A stretch of DNA of 30,656 bases, from contig CAMPET010000189.1 in NCBI GenBank assembly GCA_946803715.1, forward strand, positions 86,243-116,898. The letters run 5' to 3'. Positions 1 to 12,574 of this stretch are shown in pieces. The notes beneath the pieces were generated by a model. It worked only from the letters and a program-made list of their open reading frames with translations, did not search any database and was not told where the DNA came from. The translations under genes and the position numbers were made by a program. Within the stretch, counting starts at the first letter, position 1, and each line of letters starts with the position of its first letter. This DNA comes from Beroe ovata (lineage: Eukaryota > Ctenophora > Nuda > Beroida > Beroidae).

Positions 1-30
1 CACACACACACACACACGCACGCACGCATT
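1..30 (+). repeat. CA microsatellite
   Basis: (CA)n passing into (CGCA)n at the window start. Its full length is unknown. Confidence 0.9.
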
Positions 31-261
31 TGGATGATAAACCAACGATAACCATTTGCAGCTATATTTGAGGCTCTTTTGACATAAAATAAAGTGACCT
101 AATCCTTCGTAGAAATGCCATGTCTCGAAAATTAGAAATCAAAATTTTAGAAGTTCGAGCGTCATTACGAGCCAGATGAAAGCCTCCCGAGATCGTCCTT
201 TGAAAAAGTCGGCAGATCTAAGCATGGTCTTGTGAACTTCCTTCTTGAGTTTATGTTGTTG

Positions 262-264
<3 letters not shown>

Positions 265-302
<38 letters not shown>
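265..302 (+). repeat. GT microsatellite
   Basis: About 19 uninterrupted GT units. It creates spurious Val-Cys and Thr-His open frames on the two strands. Confidence 0.95.
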
Positions 303-303
<1 letters not shown>

Positions 304-2090
304 CAACACCCAGTGAATGTTTAGTAAGGTCATTTGTTAAGGATGACACGGACTTTTCATCGAGATTTAATTTCGTAAAGGAGCACGGACTTTCAGAGTT
401 ATGGTTTAATTTATGGAGGAGTACGGATATTTTTCATTATCACAGTTTATATTATGAAGGAGTAGTTCTTGTAGTTAGAAGGAAGATGTTTTGGGCTCTC
501 TTCTCTCAAACATGTATTGTTTACATTTAAACCACATGGAACCCAAGGAAATGTTTTTAAAAATCTCTTTCAAAATAATCGTTGCATCAGACAACGATTC
601 GGGTGTTTCACGCCCAAAAACACACACGAAATTTTAACACCCAAACCATCATCAAAATGTGATCAACCATCATTCGTGATGAATTGTTATTGTGTGAATT
701 GGTGAAAACCCCGAAAATATGTCCCAATTTTTATTTCCCTGAGCTTAATTCCCTCGCTCTGAATGGGCTATTGTCTGGAAGAGTTATGAATTGCCATGGA
801 TACGTTTTAGGATGATGACCTTACTGTTTTTCAATAGGGAACCCATCCTGTCATATGTCCTGACAATAACACAGCTCTTTTAACTTCGTGTCCGTGTGAA
901 TATGTGTGAGAAATTCGTGTGCACGCCAATTAATCAGAGCTTATTATGTTAACGAATCGGGAATTTTGGTAATTGTGATTTGAGAAAATCTGAAAAAATG
1001 AGAGAAGAGAGATTGGTGCCAGACATCTTCCACAGTTTGTGCCCATCAGGTCATCACATGGAACGTAGTCAGCTAAACTTCATTCCCTTCCGGCAGAGAC
1101 ACTAATTTGTGAATCATTTACAAAACCAATCAAAACTTCTCCATCATGGGAGAGAGAGAGCATCAACCATCACAATCTATAATTCTCACGTTTTTGCAGG
1201 TGATTATAGGACGGGTTATAATTGAGAATATAGATGAGATGATTTGCACTCCTTATTCCCCTAAATCACGATTCCCTAACTTAGCTCACAACTCGTGAGA
1301 AATGGTCATCATCGTTTAACATTTCTCATCGTGTAGCTGTTGCGATCCATGATAAACTGTATTTAACGACGTGTGATGAAACATATCATAATATTGGAGT
1401 CTATACCACGCAATTTCGTGAAGGATAGGGAGTCTTGTGGAGAATGGATTCCGCATTTTCCTTTCGATCCTTTTATGGGGTCCATGAAACGAATTTTGCC
1501 ATCATGGAGTCATGTTGATATTGATAGCCAATATCCGATACATGGAATTCAAAATGAGGGCTACGTTGGCCATGATCACATTGTCAATCGCAGGGTTATC
1601 TTAATCAAGTTTTAGAACCTGAACCATCGGGATGATCTATCAAACACACACTCACACACACACACACACACACACTCACACACACACGCCCCCTCTTCCT
1701 TCCACACAACAAACTTGGAAGATGAATTCCTCTCTCTCTCTCCCCTCTGATTCCCGAACATGTCCACACTTAGCAAGATCATCTTGTTCCTGGATGTGAC
1801 ACGGTACTTTGAACGTGGACCCTGCTCCTTTACAAATCTGAAACCCGTGCTCCTTTATAAATTTCACGAACCGTGCGCTGTGACGCGTGCGTCTTTGTCA
1901 ACAATTCAACAGATACTTCATAATCAGATTGACAGTTATCAATCAATTTACCACCATGATATGGCCACTGAAACATTCCCCCTGCAAATTATTCACTTTT
2001 ACCACGGACGTATGTGGGCGTAATGCGGTGAAACATAACGTCATACAACGCCTTACTTTGGAGTTCAGCTTTGCACCTGACCCTTTATAT
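303..2090. other. No gene seen
   Basis: AT-rich sequence with microsatellites. The short open frames lack recognisable domains and are not flanked by plausible splice signals. Confidence 0.6.
1642..1688 (+). repeat. CA microsatellite with CT interruptions
   Basis: (CA)n broken twice by CT, followed within 60 bases by a short (CT)n at about 1731-1742. Confidence 0.9.
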
Positions 2091-2166
2091 CCAGAGATAT
2101 TTGGATTCCATTCTGTCGAGGTGTTGGTCCAGAGATATTGGGATTCCATTCTGTCGAGGTGTTGGT
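2091..2166 (+). repeat. 38-base tandem duplication
   Basis: 2091-2128 is repeated at 2129-2166 with a single T/G difference (CCAGAGATATTTGG versus CCAGAGATATTGGG). Its high identity suggests a recent event. Confidence 0.92.
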
Positions 2167-2940
2167 CGGGGAAACGCCTCTATTATAATTGCAAATTTGA
2201 AAAGTTCTTCAAAAGGATTTTCATTACGTATTTCATTCCAGTGAATTGTGAAATATAGACCTAATCTTGAATTCAGATTAATTTAACATGGATCTAGCTG
2301 CCTCAGCTAGGGTGAATATATTATGTTTCTCATGAGAATAAATCATTTCATTATTCGCATCTTAATCCCGGAATTAACCCCATCCTTTTCTCAAGACTAC
2401 AAATTTAGAATCATTTCCCAAAAATTCTCTCTAATTCCCAGCTCTAGAAATTAAATCCCGCTGAAAATTGCCGTGATCTCAAGATTTGTCTATCTGCCTT
2501 CGTCTCTCCTTCTTTAAAATTGCCACCGGACATTACTTGTTCAAACTACAATTTCCACTTACATGGATTACCTCTTGATTAATGTCCACGAAACAACAAC
2601 TCATGTGATTCCCAGAGGTTAATCTCCTCTCTAAGTCAGGAGGAGGGGCCGAAACAATGACAAAACTTGAAATTCACATTCTCTCTCTCTCGGTTCCTTC
2701 CCTTCTCTCTCTTGTGATTCATATGTACTTAGTGCTGCCAATTTCAGATTCTCTTCAGACACGCGTATGAATAGTGAAAAATATATTTCAAGTCAGTGCG
2801 CGCGTAACTCATTTCAGAGGTCTTTAAAACAATATCCGCATTATAAATGTCTCCCTAGGTTCGGTCTCTCCAGCCGTCTTCATTGGTCTCCATGCTCGAG
2901 CTTGTGAACTCTTTGTGACTAGCTTAAACTGCACGATCAG

Positions 2941-2986
2941 CCAATGGGACGTGGTGATCGCAGTCACGTGATTGTAATTACCCAAT
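2941..2986. promoter_or_regulatory. CCAAT - CACGTG - CCAAT module
   Basis: CCAAT boxes at 2941-2945 and 2982-2986 flank CACGTG at 2965-2970 (context GTCACGTGATTG). Two more CACGTG sites follow at 3189 and 3210. CCAAT is the NF-Y site and CACGTG the bHLH-Zip (USF/MITF/Myc) E-box. No gene is visible downstream. Confidence 0.4.
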
Positions 2987-3215
2987 GAAATGTCTCGCTC
3001 GTTATATATATTTCTAATCAATGGCACTAATGTTTTCGATCAGCATATGGATCAAAGCGCAACCGTAAGGCAGTTTAAAAAACAATTTGCCGAGATTAAT
3101 CTGTGTCTAACTGAGATATTATTTTCTTTCGAAACGTCACGCTCCACTTTCTGCCTCATTAAGTTAGCTAATCGACGGATTAACGAGTCACGTGATTCCT
3201 CTAAACGAGCACGTG

Positions 3216-6200
3216 TTACGTCTAACTTGCTTGTTATACGTGTATTAGAAGAGGTTTAGAACACCGTGCAACTATAAAATTTGTTAACCGGAAAGATGAA
3301 GGTTGGCGGCAGTTTGTTCCGCTTTGCAAAGTTATTATACCTCCGCAAAGTTATATTAATCTCCCCCCGCACAAAGCTGTTCAACCGGAACGGATGTGAA
3401 TTCGCCCGGATCTCGGAAGTGGTCCGGAAGTGTATTATTCTGTCGGAAGGAGGAGAAATATAAAACTTGATTATGAAGGAGCTCTATATCCAGTTGTTCT
3501 ACAATGCAGAGAGGAGGCCGACATAGGCTGCTGCTCAATGCTAAACGCACTATATTTGACGTCTGAAGTATACAAAAGTTTAGCGTCGGAGATTTTCTCT
3601 TTTGTCAGATTATTACAAAAGAAGGGGGAGGGAGAGAGAGCTGGGTAAGTTTATATTCTGCATGAGTGATCAACCATGTCAATATTTATAAAATAAACGG
3701 GATTTGGTACGCCGCGGTTTCCCCGGCCACGGGTAAACTCCACGCGGGTCCACGAGGGCTTTAATGTTTCCTTTCTTTGTGTGCGCTATGCTAGTCGTAC
3801 TCAAACAATGGTAAGTGGGTTATGGTCGGGGATCAATCGATATGGTGAACGGTTGATTGGGTTCATATATAATGGTTGGTGAAAAGACCTCAATATAGGG
3901 GTGATCTGTCTCAAATATGATCCTTCTCAATATGTAGTGGATAGTTAGCCATAGTACGCTGAGATCTCGAGGATTTTTCATCGCAGACTATAAGTCTGAG
4001 AGACCCCCACATTTTCGTTGCTACGATTCATTTTTATGTAAATTCCTGATACAGATTGCACAAAACGATGTTATAATCCTTTAAAATTCAATTTTAATTA
4101 GCCAACTAGATGGGGCACAAAAGATAATCCGTCCCTCCACAATAAAATCCAATAATTCCAGAATTTCTGAGTTCCATTTTTGTTGAATTATGCAAAACTA
4201 GCCCTCCCAGAAGCTTTGCTGTATGACACATTATAATGAACGGACAAAATTTTCATTATCAAATCTAAATATCCATGAGCTACAATTCCGCGTGTGTGCT
4301 CGCACACCCACGAATTACTACTCCTTTAGAAAACCAACTTTATTCTCACATCTAATTACCCTGATTAATCAATTACCCCGCGAGCTTTTTACATCAATTA
4401 TCATCACAATCATGCTGAGAGAAATTCTGGCTATTCAGTGAGATTATATAGACAAAAGAATCGGCTCATGAAAGCAGCTATTCATTAATTCATTACAAAT
4501 TCTGCCTGGGCGCCCTGCAAAAACCCTGCATTGTCACCAATGATGCCTACTACTGCTACAATTTGGTGTGATATAATATGAAGAGACTCTTTTGTGAAAC
4601 TGTGAAACTCCCTCCTCGCAGCCAGCTTATAATTACTATTTCCGGTTAACCGCGTGAAATTGAGATACAATGTCCCGGCCCCATCACAACAATGCAAGCC
4701 CCCCCTCCTCAATGTATTTATCTCAATTAAATTAACCAGTCTCCTGCCATGTGGTGCTCTATATGGATTAAAACCCCCTCTAGCGATATATATCTCTACT
4801 CGGACTGATTAAAAATTCATGCAACTCGTATTCAGAACGCACCACCCAGTCTACAAGCTCTTGTTCTCCTATATAATTCTGTGTATCTTGTTATGTAAAT
4901 GAGCGACTTCTGTGAGCGTGTGAGAGATGGACGCGAACTGATTGTATTTTGTTAATTGAGTAATTAATTAATTAGCAGCTTAACCGGCCTCATACTGCAG
5001 GGAGGAGATCTTGTGTTTTCTCCCGTGTCATGCTAATTGATTGTTATTATGAAGGAGTAAACAAGTCCCGTTCTGTCCCTTCTCTTTTTCTGGGCCAGAG
5101 AATTAGTATTCCAAGAGTGAAATGACATTGTACGTTGACACAGATGTGCTAAGTGGTTAAGTGTTCCCGTGAAAAGAGCCGGAATCTCCCATTGTCCCCT
5201 ATATAAGGGGTAGGGGGAGATAAAAGAGAATAGAGGGTGAATTGAACGAGTTAATTAGATTAATCAAGATTAATTGGATTATGATCAGTTAAGCGGCAAT
5301 TAAGATCCACTCAACTCTTTTCATCGCTTTCCCTTCCTTCTCTATTCAAGTTCAAACCCACTCTCTCCCCGTCTCTATAGTAGCAAACATGGGCTCTCGC
5401 ACTGAGCGAGACTTCCCCTCAATTATATTTGAAATGGTTTTTCAATATCTCCACCAAGCAGGTTTACTTTGGTTAAGCGGTTCCAATAATGACTTAATCC
5501 ATCTATTATGATCTATATAAACGCCAAAAAACTTCTGTCGATATCGCAAATGTCAAGAATTGAAAAATCATTAATTTCTTCCAACCCTCTTAAATATACC
5601 AAGACGTATAATGTCGCCTGAAATTTTATGAAAATGTCATTAATTCTTCGGAGAGTAGTTAAATTATAGTATGTGATGCTGTGACAGGGGAGCATTCGGC
5701 CAGAATTTTGTTCGTTATCGTTTTAAATGGTTCCATTTGGAATTTAAATTTCAATTTAGGAATCTGTCAACATTTGCTGGCTGGGCTCCGAGAGTGAAAT
5801 TTTGGCAGGTTCGCGTCAATCAGTGAAAAATTGCATAAATTGACGGTTCTAATTACGAATACGTCTTCCTCTTGGCGACAGTGTCGTGAAACTATTAACT
5901 GGCCGTTGACTGAACTCCTCACTGAATTTTCCCAGGAATCGGACAATATTGAGAGACATGTTGTAACATTGTCTTATCACTATAATATTGGGCCACACCC
6001 ATGCTCAAACCTATCGTCACCATGGTAACACTTGTGATTCTATAAATACCATGGTGATGTATATATATATCGGGAAGCCTGGTGAAGTAGTGGACGTCTC
6101 TCAAAGGACGATCCCCCTCCCCTATCAGCTATATTCACAATATTGGGGGGGGGGAAGAGTGGAGGGTACATTGTGTCATACACTCACTGCATACTTGTGT

Positions 6201-6244
6201 GTCGAGAACGTACTGTTTAGTGTTTACCTCAGGGTTTCACGCGT
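3216..6244. other. No gene seen
   Basis: AT-rich sequence with one X-box-like site at 6016-6029 and a G10 run at 6145-6154. All open frames are under 90 codons and look like chance frames. Confidence 0.6.
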
Positions 6245-6368
6245 CACGTGATTGGAATTCTGTCCTGTGATTGGCTAGCTGTCCGCGCGCGTGTTCTGCG
6301 TTCTGATTGGTGCGTTACGCAATGCTGAGTTCTGATTGGTGCGCTGCACGCTGCCGTGTTCTGATTGG
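6245..6368. promoter_or_regulatory. E-box plus five ATTGG (NF-Y-like) sites
   Basis: CACGTG at 6245-6250 runs directly into ATTGG. Further ATTGG sites lie at 6270, 6306, 6335 and 6364, the last three in the context TTCTGATTGG at exactly 29-base steps. Three more CACGTG sites follow at 6558, 6577 and 6597. The sequence is CpG-rich. No transcribed unit can be assigned. Confidence 0.45.
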
Positions 6369-6586
6369 ACGCTCGTGTGTTTTGATTGCAGCAACGGATT
6401 GCGCGTTGACACGAGCGATAATGATAACAGTTATCACAAATAATCCATCTCGCGATATCAGGATTACATAGAACTTCCTCTAATTTCAATAAAGTGTGAA
6501 TTTACCGATCATCATCGACACGGATTGTATCGTCATGAGCTTCGGTCAAAACACTGGCACGTGTGAGGGATTGAGTCACGTGACAG

Positions 6587-7110
6587 TTGACAGTGGCACG
6601 TGTGACACTCACTTAGTGATTGACACTTTGGAAATCCACAATTTGAGTAGGGGAGATGTGATTGCGAAAAAATGAACTTTGTCCTGTTCCTTAGTTCAAA
6701 ATTGGCTCAAAAAATCCTAGCAAATTAAATCTTTATAATTCAGTAAAAGGGAATTATTCACTCTTCTGGTGATCTTGCCTTAAGGTCTCAGCTTGCGCTA
6801 AGACGTCTTGAAATTTTCGAAATAAATGCTTCCTTCCGAAATTGAAATTTCTGACACCGTTCACACAATTCTACTGCTCAATTGTCACGAAGTATAAATA
6901 GTATTAGTACTTGCTGGTAGTGGAGTGATAAATATTTTAACACTAACAGATTCAAGTATTTATCGCACCCCTGGATTTAATAATGGATCACGTATCAACG
7001 TAGGCAGCCACTTTCAAGGATGGCATGTCGATCTTAAACTTGGTTATGTGATCATTGCATGTTCAGAAAACATCATCTCTCCTATGAAAATGAATCGTCT
7101 TCGGGTTGTT
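6587..7110. repeat. Copy 1 of a diverged 0.5 kb direct duplication flanking the N at 7144
   Basis: This stretch matches 7145-7648 along its whole length, from TTGACAGTGGCACGTG to CTTCGGGTTGTT, with roughly 10 percent substitutions and several indels (for example, an extra ATTG after CTTAGTG in this copy). No intact coding frame is shared by the two copies. It may be two alleles left side by side or a dispersed repeat. After GGGTTGTT the two copies have unrelated sequence. Confidence 0.85.
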
Positions 7111-7122
7111 TCCACCCAGCCT

Positions 7123-7137
7123 GGCCGCGAAGCGGCC
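7123..7137. repeat. Short perfect hairpin at a contig end
   Basis: GGCCGC-GAA-GCGGCC, followed by TAAAAA and then the N. The inner 13 bases GCCGCGAAGCGGC recur at 22205-22217 in the GC-rich island. It lies in the part of copy 1 that copy 2 lacks. Confidence 0.6.
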
Positions 7138-7143
7138 TAAAAA

Positions 7144-7144
7144 N
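7144..7144. other. Assembly gap (single N)
   Basis: Copy 1 of the 0.5 kb duplication and a short unrelated tail lie to the left; copy 2 begins immediately to the right. The true distance is unknown. Confidence 0.85.
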
Positions 7145-7648
7145 TTGACAGTGGCACGTGTGACACTCACTTAGTGACACTTTGGAAATCCAATATTCGA
7201 ATAGGGGAGATGTGATTACGAAAAATGAACTTTGTCCTGTTCCTCAGTTGAAAATTGGCTCGAAAAATCCTAGCAAATTAAATCTTGATAATTCAGTAAA
7301 AGGGAATCTTCACTCCTCTGGTGATCTTGGCTTAAAGTCTCAGCGTGCGCTAAGAAATTTTCGAAATAAATGCTTCCTGCCGAAATTGAAATTTCTGACA
7401 CCGTTCACACAATTCTACTGCTCAATTGTCACGAAGTGTAAATAATATTAGTACTTGCTGGAAGTGGAGTGATAAATATTTTAGCAGATTTAAGTATTTA
7501 TCGCACTCCTGGATTTATTAATGGATCATGTATCAACGTAGGCAGCCACTTTCAATAAATGCCCGTCGATTTTAAACTTGGTTATGTGATCATTGCATGT
7601 TCAGAAAATATCATCTCTCCTATGAAAATGAATCGTCTTCGGGTTGTT
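7145..7648. repeat. Copy 2 of the diverged 0.5 kb direct duplication
   Basis: It begins exactly at the base after the N, as expected if a new contig starts inside the repeated sequence. An 87-codon open frame at 7182-7445 exists only in this copy. The equivalent in copy 1 is interrupted by stops and indels, so I do not call it a gene. Confidence 0.85.
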
Positions 7649-8054
7649 CAGAATTACAAATAGTTGTGGCTGGTTCGAATATATGGGTAGGAAAGATATA
7701 GTTGAGCAAGATTTGATGAAGGCGGGATAAACTAGAAATTTGAGCGTGGTTTTACTTCCTCCAAGGTGACGAATATCATGAAAATCTTGCTCTTTTTACT
7801 GAACCCCCTCCTATTGCCCTTCCTCGCACGATTCTGTAATCTCCGGTCCTATTTGCTCCTTCATCAACTCTATTATCTGCACTATCCCAAGTGTCGCCTC
7901 CTGTCACTCATGATCGGTCGTTGACAAACATGTGTGTGCATTTCCGATAACAGGATGGGTGTGGTCCGTACCCCGATAACACGACTGTTTTCACAGAATG
8001 GTTTCCATAGTGCTCGTAGCGAGCGCATGTGAACTGCATGAAACCTTAGCATTT

Positions 8055-8068
8055 GTAACCATGGTAAC
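8055..8068. promoter_or_regulatory. X-box-like palindrome (RFX-type)
   Basis: GTAACCATGGTAAC fits the RFX X-box (GTNRCC, 0-3 spacer, RGYAAC) with a 2-base spacer. Similar sites are at 6016-6029 (GTCACCATGGTAAC), 8489-8502 (GTTACCATGGTTAC), 9047-9060 (GTTTCCATAGCAAC) and 10009-10022 (GTTTCCATGGTGAC). Confidence 0.45.
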
Positions 8069-8960
8069 ACTAGCATGCGTTGTCTAACAACTCCGTTGTA
8101 TGTCACTGATAAGTGTCAATCTTTCCTGATAACGTGTGTTGCTGTCAATGATTATCAGTTCAATTTATTGTCCGGTTTACTTATATAGACCGCGTGTGCG
8201 TGGGATTTTAAACTCATGTACCCAAACAGAGGCCGTTATGATCGCATGACGTCATGAATTAAGAAAGCAATGTTCATTGTCCACAAATTTGCCTCCGCAA
8301 AATTTGCCTCACAAAATCTGCAAACCTTAATCCAGCAAAATGATACCATCGAGCAATTATCATTTTCATTTTTCCAATCAACTTCTGCACTTAGAGAAAT
8401 ACTCCGTTTCTTGATTACCATCATAGTATATCGTCTACGACATACGGTGTGTCCTGTAAATCCTTGAAATTTGTCTGAATTGAAGGTGGTTACCATGGTT
8501 ACCAGGTTCTGATATGTCTCTTGGAAACAAGCAGGACAACGCGTAACCAACAATCCGCTATTTCGGTAAAAATTGAAGACAAAATTAAACTGTTTTCGAT
8601 TCATCTTCATTAGGTGGTTTCAGGTTTTGGTAGTCATATCCTGATAGGTATTTAGGCTTAAATGGAGTAACCCTATGCTATGAAGAATACTGATAATTCG
8701 GTAAAACGGTTTCTAACCCCTATTTACAACTGGTTCATATAGAACCAAGGGGAGACATAGGGGACAGGTTAGCGAGTGCGGAGTGGCCTATTATTTTGCC
8801 GGTGATTGCGACTTGCGACAAATTCACTGTCTGGAGAATTTTGCCGTTATTACCTTGCCATAATAATCATGATGACGACGGGGGTTTTGAAATTAATACG
8901 GCTCTGTCAGAAAATTGGAAACTGCGCCGAACCTGTAACAATGTAGTTATGAGTATGGAA

Positions 8961-9004
8961 GTCGAGTCTAAAATAGTCGAGTCTAAAATAGTCGAGTCTA
9001 AAAG
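8961..9004 (+). repeat. 15-base tandem repeat, three units
   Basis: GTCGAGTCTAAAATA is repeated at 8961, 8976 and 8991, with the last unit ending AAAG. The length is a multiple of three, so both strands stay open. I see no gene. Confidence 0.9.
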
Positions 9005-9600
9005 TTGGGACTCCAGTCTAGCCCTCGCTAGTTCGTTCTCAGTGTGGTTTCCATAGCAACTGCTAACTTCCCCCACCACTCCATACACCAGCATCATCCC
9101 TCCCCCTGGCACATCACACGTCTACTATCTTCGTCAGGATATTTCAGCGTTTTTTTCCAGATAAACATGGACATGATAACTCTTGCATATGGTGGTGGAG
9201 CTCTTCAATGGGTTTTTTCTCTCTCTCCCTGCGCCAGACTATTTTTCTCAGCTCCACAGCGTCATATGTCTTCCATCACCCTAATCCTCGAGAAATTCAA
9301 TGAAACTTGGCTCAGGTAGTTTTATATTTTCTTTCGAAAAGTGTCGTCACCTTTTCTTCGCCACGACAACTTTTTGAGTATGTGTGTATGATGCCGGATG
9401 TTTGTAGTAGGAGATAACTTGTGTCTGTGATAATTGGAGTAAAAGTGTGAGGGAGTGAGCATAGTTTCAGATCGAGTTAGGGTTTAGATGGGAGTGAGGA
9501 TCGATGTATATTTTGTGAAGATTGGACAGTGTGTCTGTTCGTGGACATGAGATAACTTCTTCACTCACTCACTCATGCTTCACAGTTTCAGCCGCTACCC

Positions 9601-9722
9601 ATTCACTTACTCACTCACCAATTCACTCACTAACTCACTGATTCTCTCACTCACTCACTCACTGATTCTCTCACTCACTAGTTCTCTCACTCACTCATTC
9701 ACTCACTCCCTCACTCATTCAC
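9601..9722 (+). repeat. Imperfect ACTC tetranucleotide array
   Basis: Runs of CACT/ACTC are broken by GATTCTCT, TAACTC and AGTTCTCT words. The array keeps an open frame (Ser/Leu/Thr repeats) merely because the repeat lacks stop codons. No gene is implied. Confidence 0.85.
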
Positions 9723-12574
9723 CTATCGCCTCTGTTCCACTGTCCCTCTCTCACCAATACTCATTTCCGCCACTTACACACAAATGTTACACATTGTGAT
9801 AGTTCATGACTTCGGTTCATTCATGACATAATCGAACCAAAATAACCAAATCCCCCCCAAAACCATACATATGGCTAAGTTCAGAAATTTTTCACGGTTA
9901 TCTCTGATATTTTATAAGTTTTCAAACACATCAATTTTCCCTGTCACCACCACACTAACTTTTGGCAAGGGCGAAGAGGAAATATATGTTTTGACAACCC
10001 CCGATGTGGTTTCCATGGTGACAATACTTGGTAGAGAAGAGTGTGAAAATCTTCGTGATAAAAAATGGTGGGCCCTTCGCATGGTTTTTATAGGGTTTTC
10101 ATCACCTAAGAAGGGGCAACCATCCTCTGTGTTTTATCTTTATTCCTTTGTCTACAAGGGTTTTATTTTTAAGGGTCTCCCTTAGGTTTTTCGGCGCCAA
10201 ATTCATTATTTAGAGGTTATGTCATCTATTGAGTCGTGGAAAAAAGGCTGATGTCATAAATGTTTCAATAGCAGTGTCAAGGATGACAGTGTACGAATAT
10301 TTGGAGGTGTCCTAATGAAAAACGGCGGTCCTTATCAATTTCACTTTTTCATAAATGTTTTCCTTGTCTACATAACATTATCTCTCTTTTGAAACACCTC
10401 TTTTTCTGTGAAGAACGGGTGTGTGCAAAAAAATTAATGTGTTCAACAAAAAGATGGCCGCTGAAATAGAACATATTGATAGTTACAGGTGATGAAGGAA
10501 ACAAATTAAATTTTGAACTTTTCATGGTACACATATGATAGCCTTTCACTCATCATCATCACAACAGTTTTGTCGAAAAAAATAAGTGGTATCGTCGTGT
10601 CATATATCGATCGGTTGGAAGCGATCCAAAATTTCTGTCGGCCAAAAAGTATATTTGATTTAGAGCCCCAGGAAATTTAAGTCGTAGCTATATTTCCATC
10701 AGGAACTGTAAATGTATGCTCCTCTAAAAATGAGTCACGTGATCAAGCGCTAGATAATAGTTCCCTTTCAAAAATGAATCCACCATACGAGATCCCTTCC
10801 TACTAATTGAATCGCAAAAACTTTTTTCTTTTTAGCGTGCATCAATAAATTCTTTGCCGCTTCGACCTGTTATAAGTATTTATTTGCCAGCAGGCTAGAC
10901 TTCCAAAATTACCATGAATTTTTGAATATTTAAAATGAATTTCTCATTTTTCGAAGCTCTAGCTGGGGCGAGTGAGCTTTAAGTACCCATATTATCCATA
11001 CATTTAATAAAAGCATTCCTTTTCTTATAGCTGGATATCTACCAACCATTTACTCAATATATAATATGAATTCATCTATACTTGGTTTTTAACAAAATTC
11101 ATGAGTGTTTTTCCTCCTGAAGATGAATAGGCTGAGAATATATCAACTTTCGGAGAAATTTCTTCTCGACGAGCACGTATGTTTTATGGGGTATCACTTA
11201 TAGTTTTCATTTTGTTATGATAGCTAAAGATCGCCTCTTTTCGGGGGAAAAGATCGCTTCTTGGAACCTATTGAATAGCGCCACAGCCAAATGTTTTTAA
11301 AGGTCATTCCGGACTTGGCTCCATAATTACCATTCCCACAGACATGCTTGGAGAAGATTGAGTGATTCAAATTTCGTTATGGAAATTCTGAATCTCTGCT
11401 CACTGACTTTTTATTCATCTTACGCACGAGAAAAACAAAAGTTTGTTCGAATTTCATGAAAATCGACCCTCAATTGCACCATCACGAAATTTTAAAATCT
11501 CTATAATATAATATATTTCGACTCTGAATATATTATTTTCTTTTTCTGAACGTATTCTCGCCTTTGTACGAGTTATGAAAATTTCTTCTCGGTCAAAAGT
11601 AGCCCTGATTTGATGGTGTGCTCAAAGAAGAAAGAGCTGAAACGATTAGTCAGAAAAAGGCGACGTCCCATCAAATGGAATTTTCTCGGGTGAATAAAAA
11701 CCCGACACCCATTGACCAATGGGAGAGCACATCTTGTGTCACGTGTCGAAGCGTGGCCAACCACATCTTTCTTATTGTTTTCTACTTCTCAATTTGAAGT
11801 CTCTATTTTTTGTAGCTTTATATTCACTAAATTGAATGGTCATTCAACACAATGCTCCTGCTTAATGAGTAACGTACGAAGTTTTCAAAATTTGAAATGA
11901 CAATCTTTTATTTAAAGTGACTTTTTCTCGGTAGTATATAACTCGGGGTGCAACATATTTTAATCAAAAATCTTTCACTCAGCTGCCCAAGCTTTAGAAA
12001 CTTCTAAACATTATACAGAATTCTGTCGTAATATAAGTATTATGGACTTAAGTTTTTTACGAAACTCATCAAGGTCTCATTTTGTTGAAATAACATATTT
12101 CATTATGCTTGTCGGTGGGAAAGCATTCCCAATCCCCCGTTGGAATCCCTCTCTGGAAGATTCAAATCCAAAGTACACCGGTTTTCAGCCCGAGACTTCC
12201 ATGTTATAGAACCTCATTAGACTCGATTCGATGAAAAGAACAGCCCATCTCCTCAAAATTTATTCAAATTTATGCTCGTCGCAATAAATGGTCTTACGTT
12301 TCTCATTGACGAAACTAGAATAAAAATGCAAAATTTTGCAATGAGACCAGGATTTAGTTACTATAAGACCTCTGTATCATTGCTCAATACGATAATTCAA
12401 GTGATAGGTATGGCTCGAAATTTCTATAATTTCTCAACTTTGGGGATCTCAACTTTGGGGACGTCACTGAGCATGAAATCTTGCTGCTTTTCGTGATCAA
12501 CCATGATGAGTCTGATGTGAATAAGTACCTCTTTTCACAATCATGGGGGAATCATTACACGTGACGCATGCAGA

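Larger units (their letters stand above)
7649..12557. other. No gene seen
   Basis: The longest open frames are 124 codons (8236-8610, minus) and 104 codons (9871-10185, plus). Neither shows a domain I recognise, a signal peptide or convincing splice context. The stretch holds four X-box-like sites and the ACTC array. CACGTG occurs singly at 10736 and at 11740 (with CCAAT at 11716). Confidence 0.55.

Noticed and set aside
264-530. Open frames across the GT microsatellite
   Set aside because: They are open only because GT/CA repeats lack stop codons.
7182-7445. 87-codon frame in duplication copy 2
   Set aside because: The matching part of copy 1 contains stops and frameshifts, so coding is not conserved between copies.
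8236-8610. 124-codon minus-strand open frame
   Set aside because: No domain, signal or splice context is recognisable, and its composition looks like translated AT-rich noncoding DNA. It also overlaps an X-box-like palindrome.
9871-10185. 104-codon plus-strand open frame starting MAKFRNFSRL
   Set aside because: No family resemblance and no gene context; one frame of this length is expected by chance in 30 kb on six frames.
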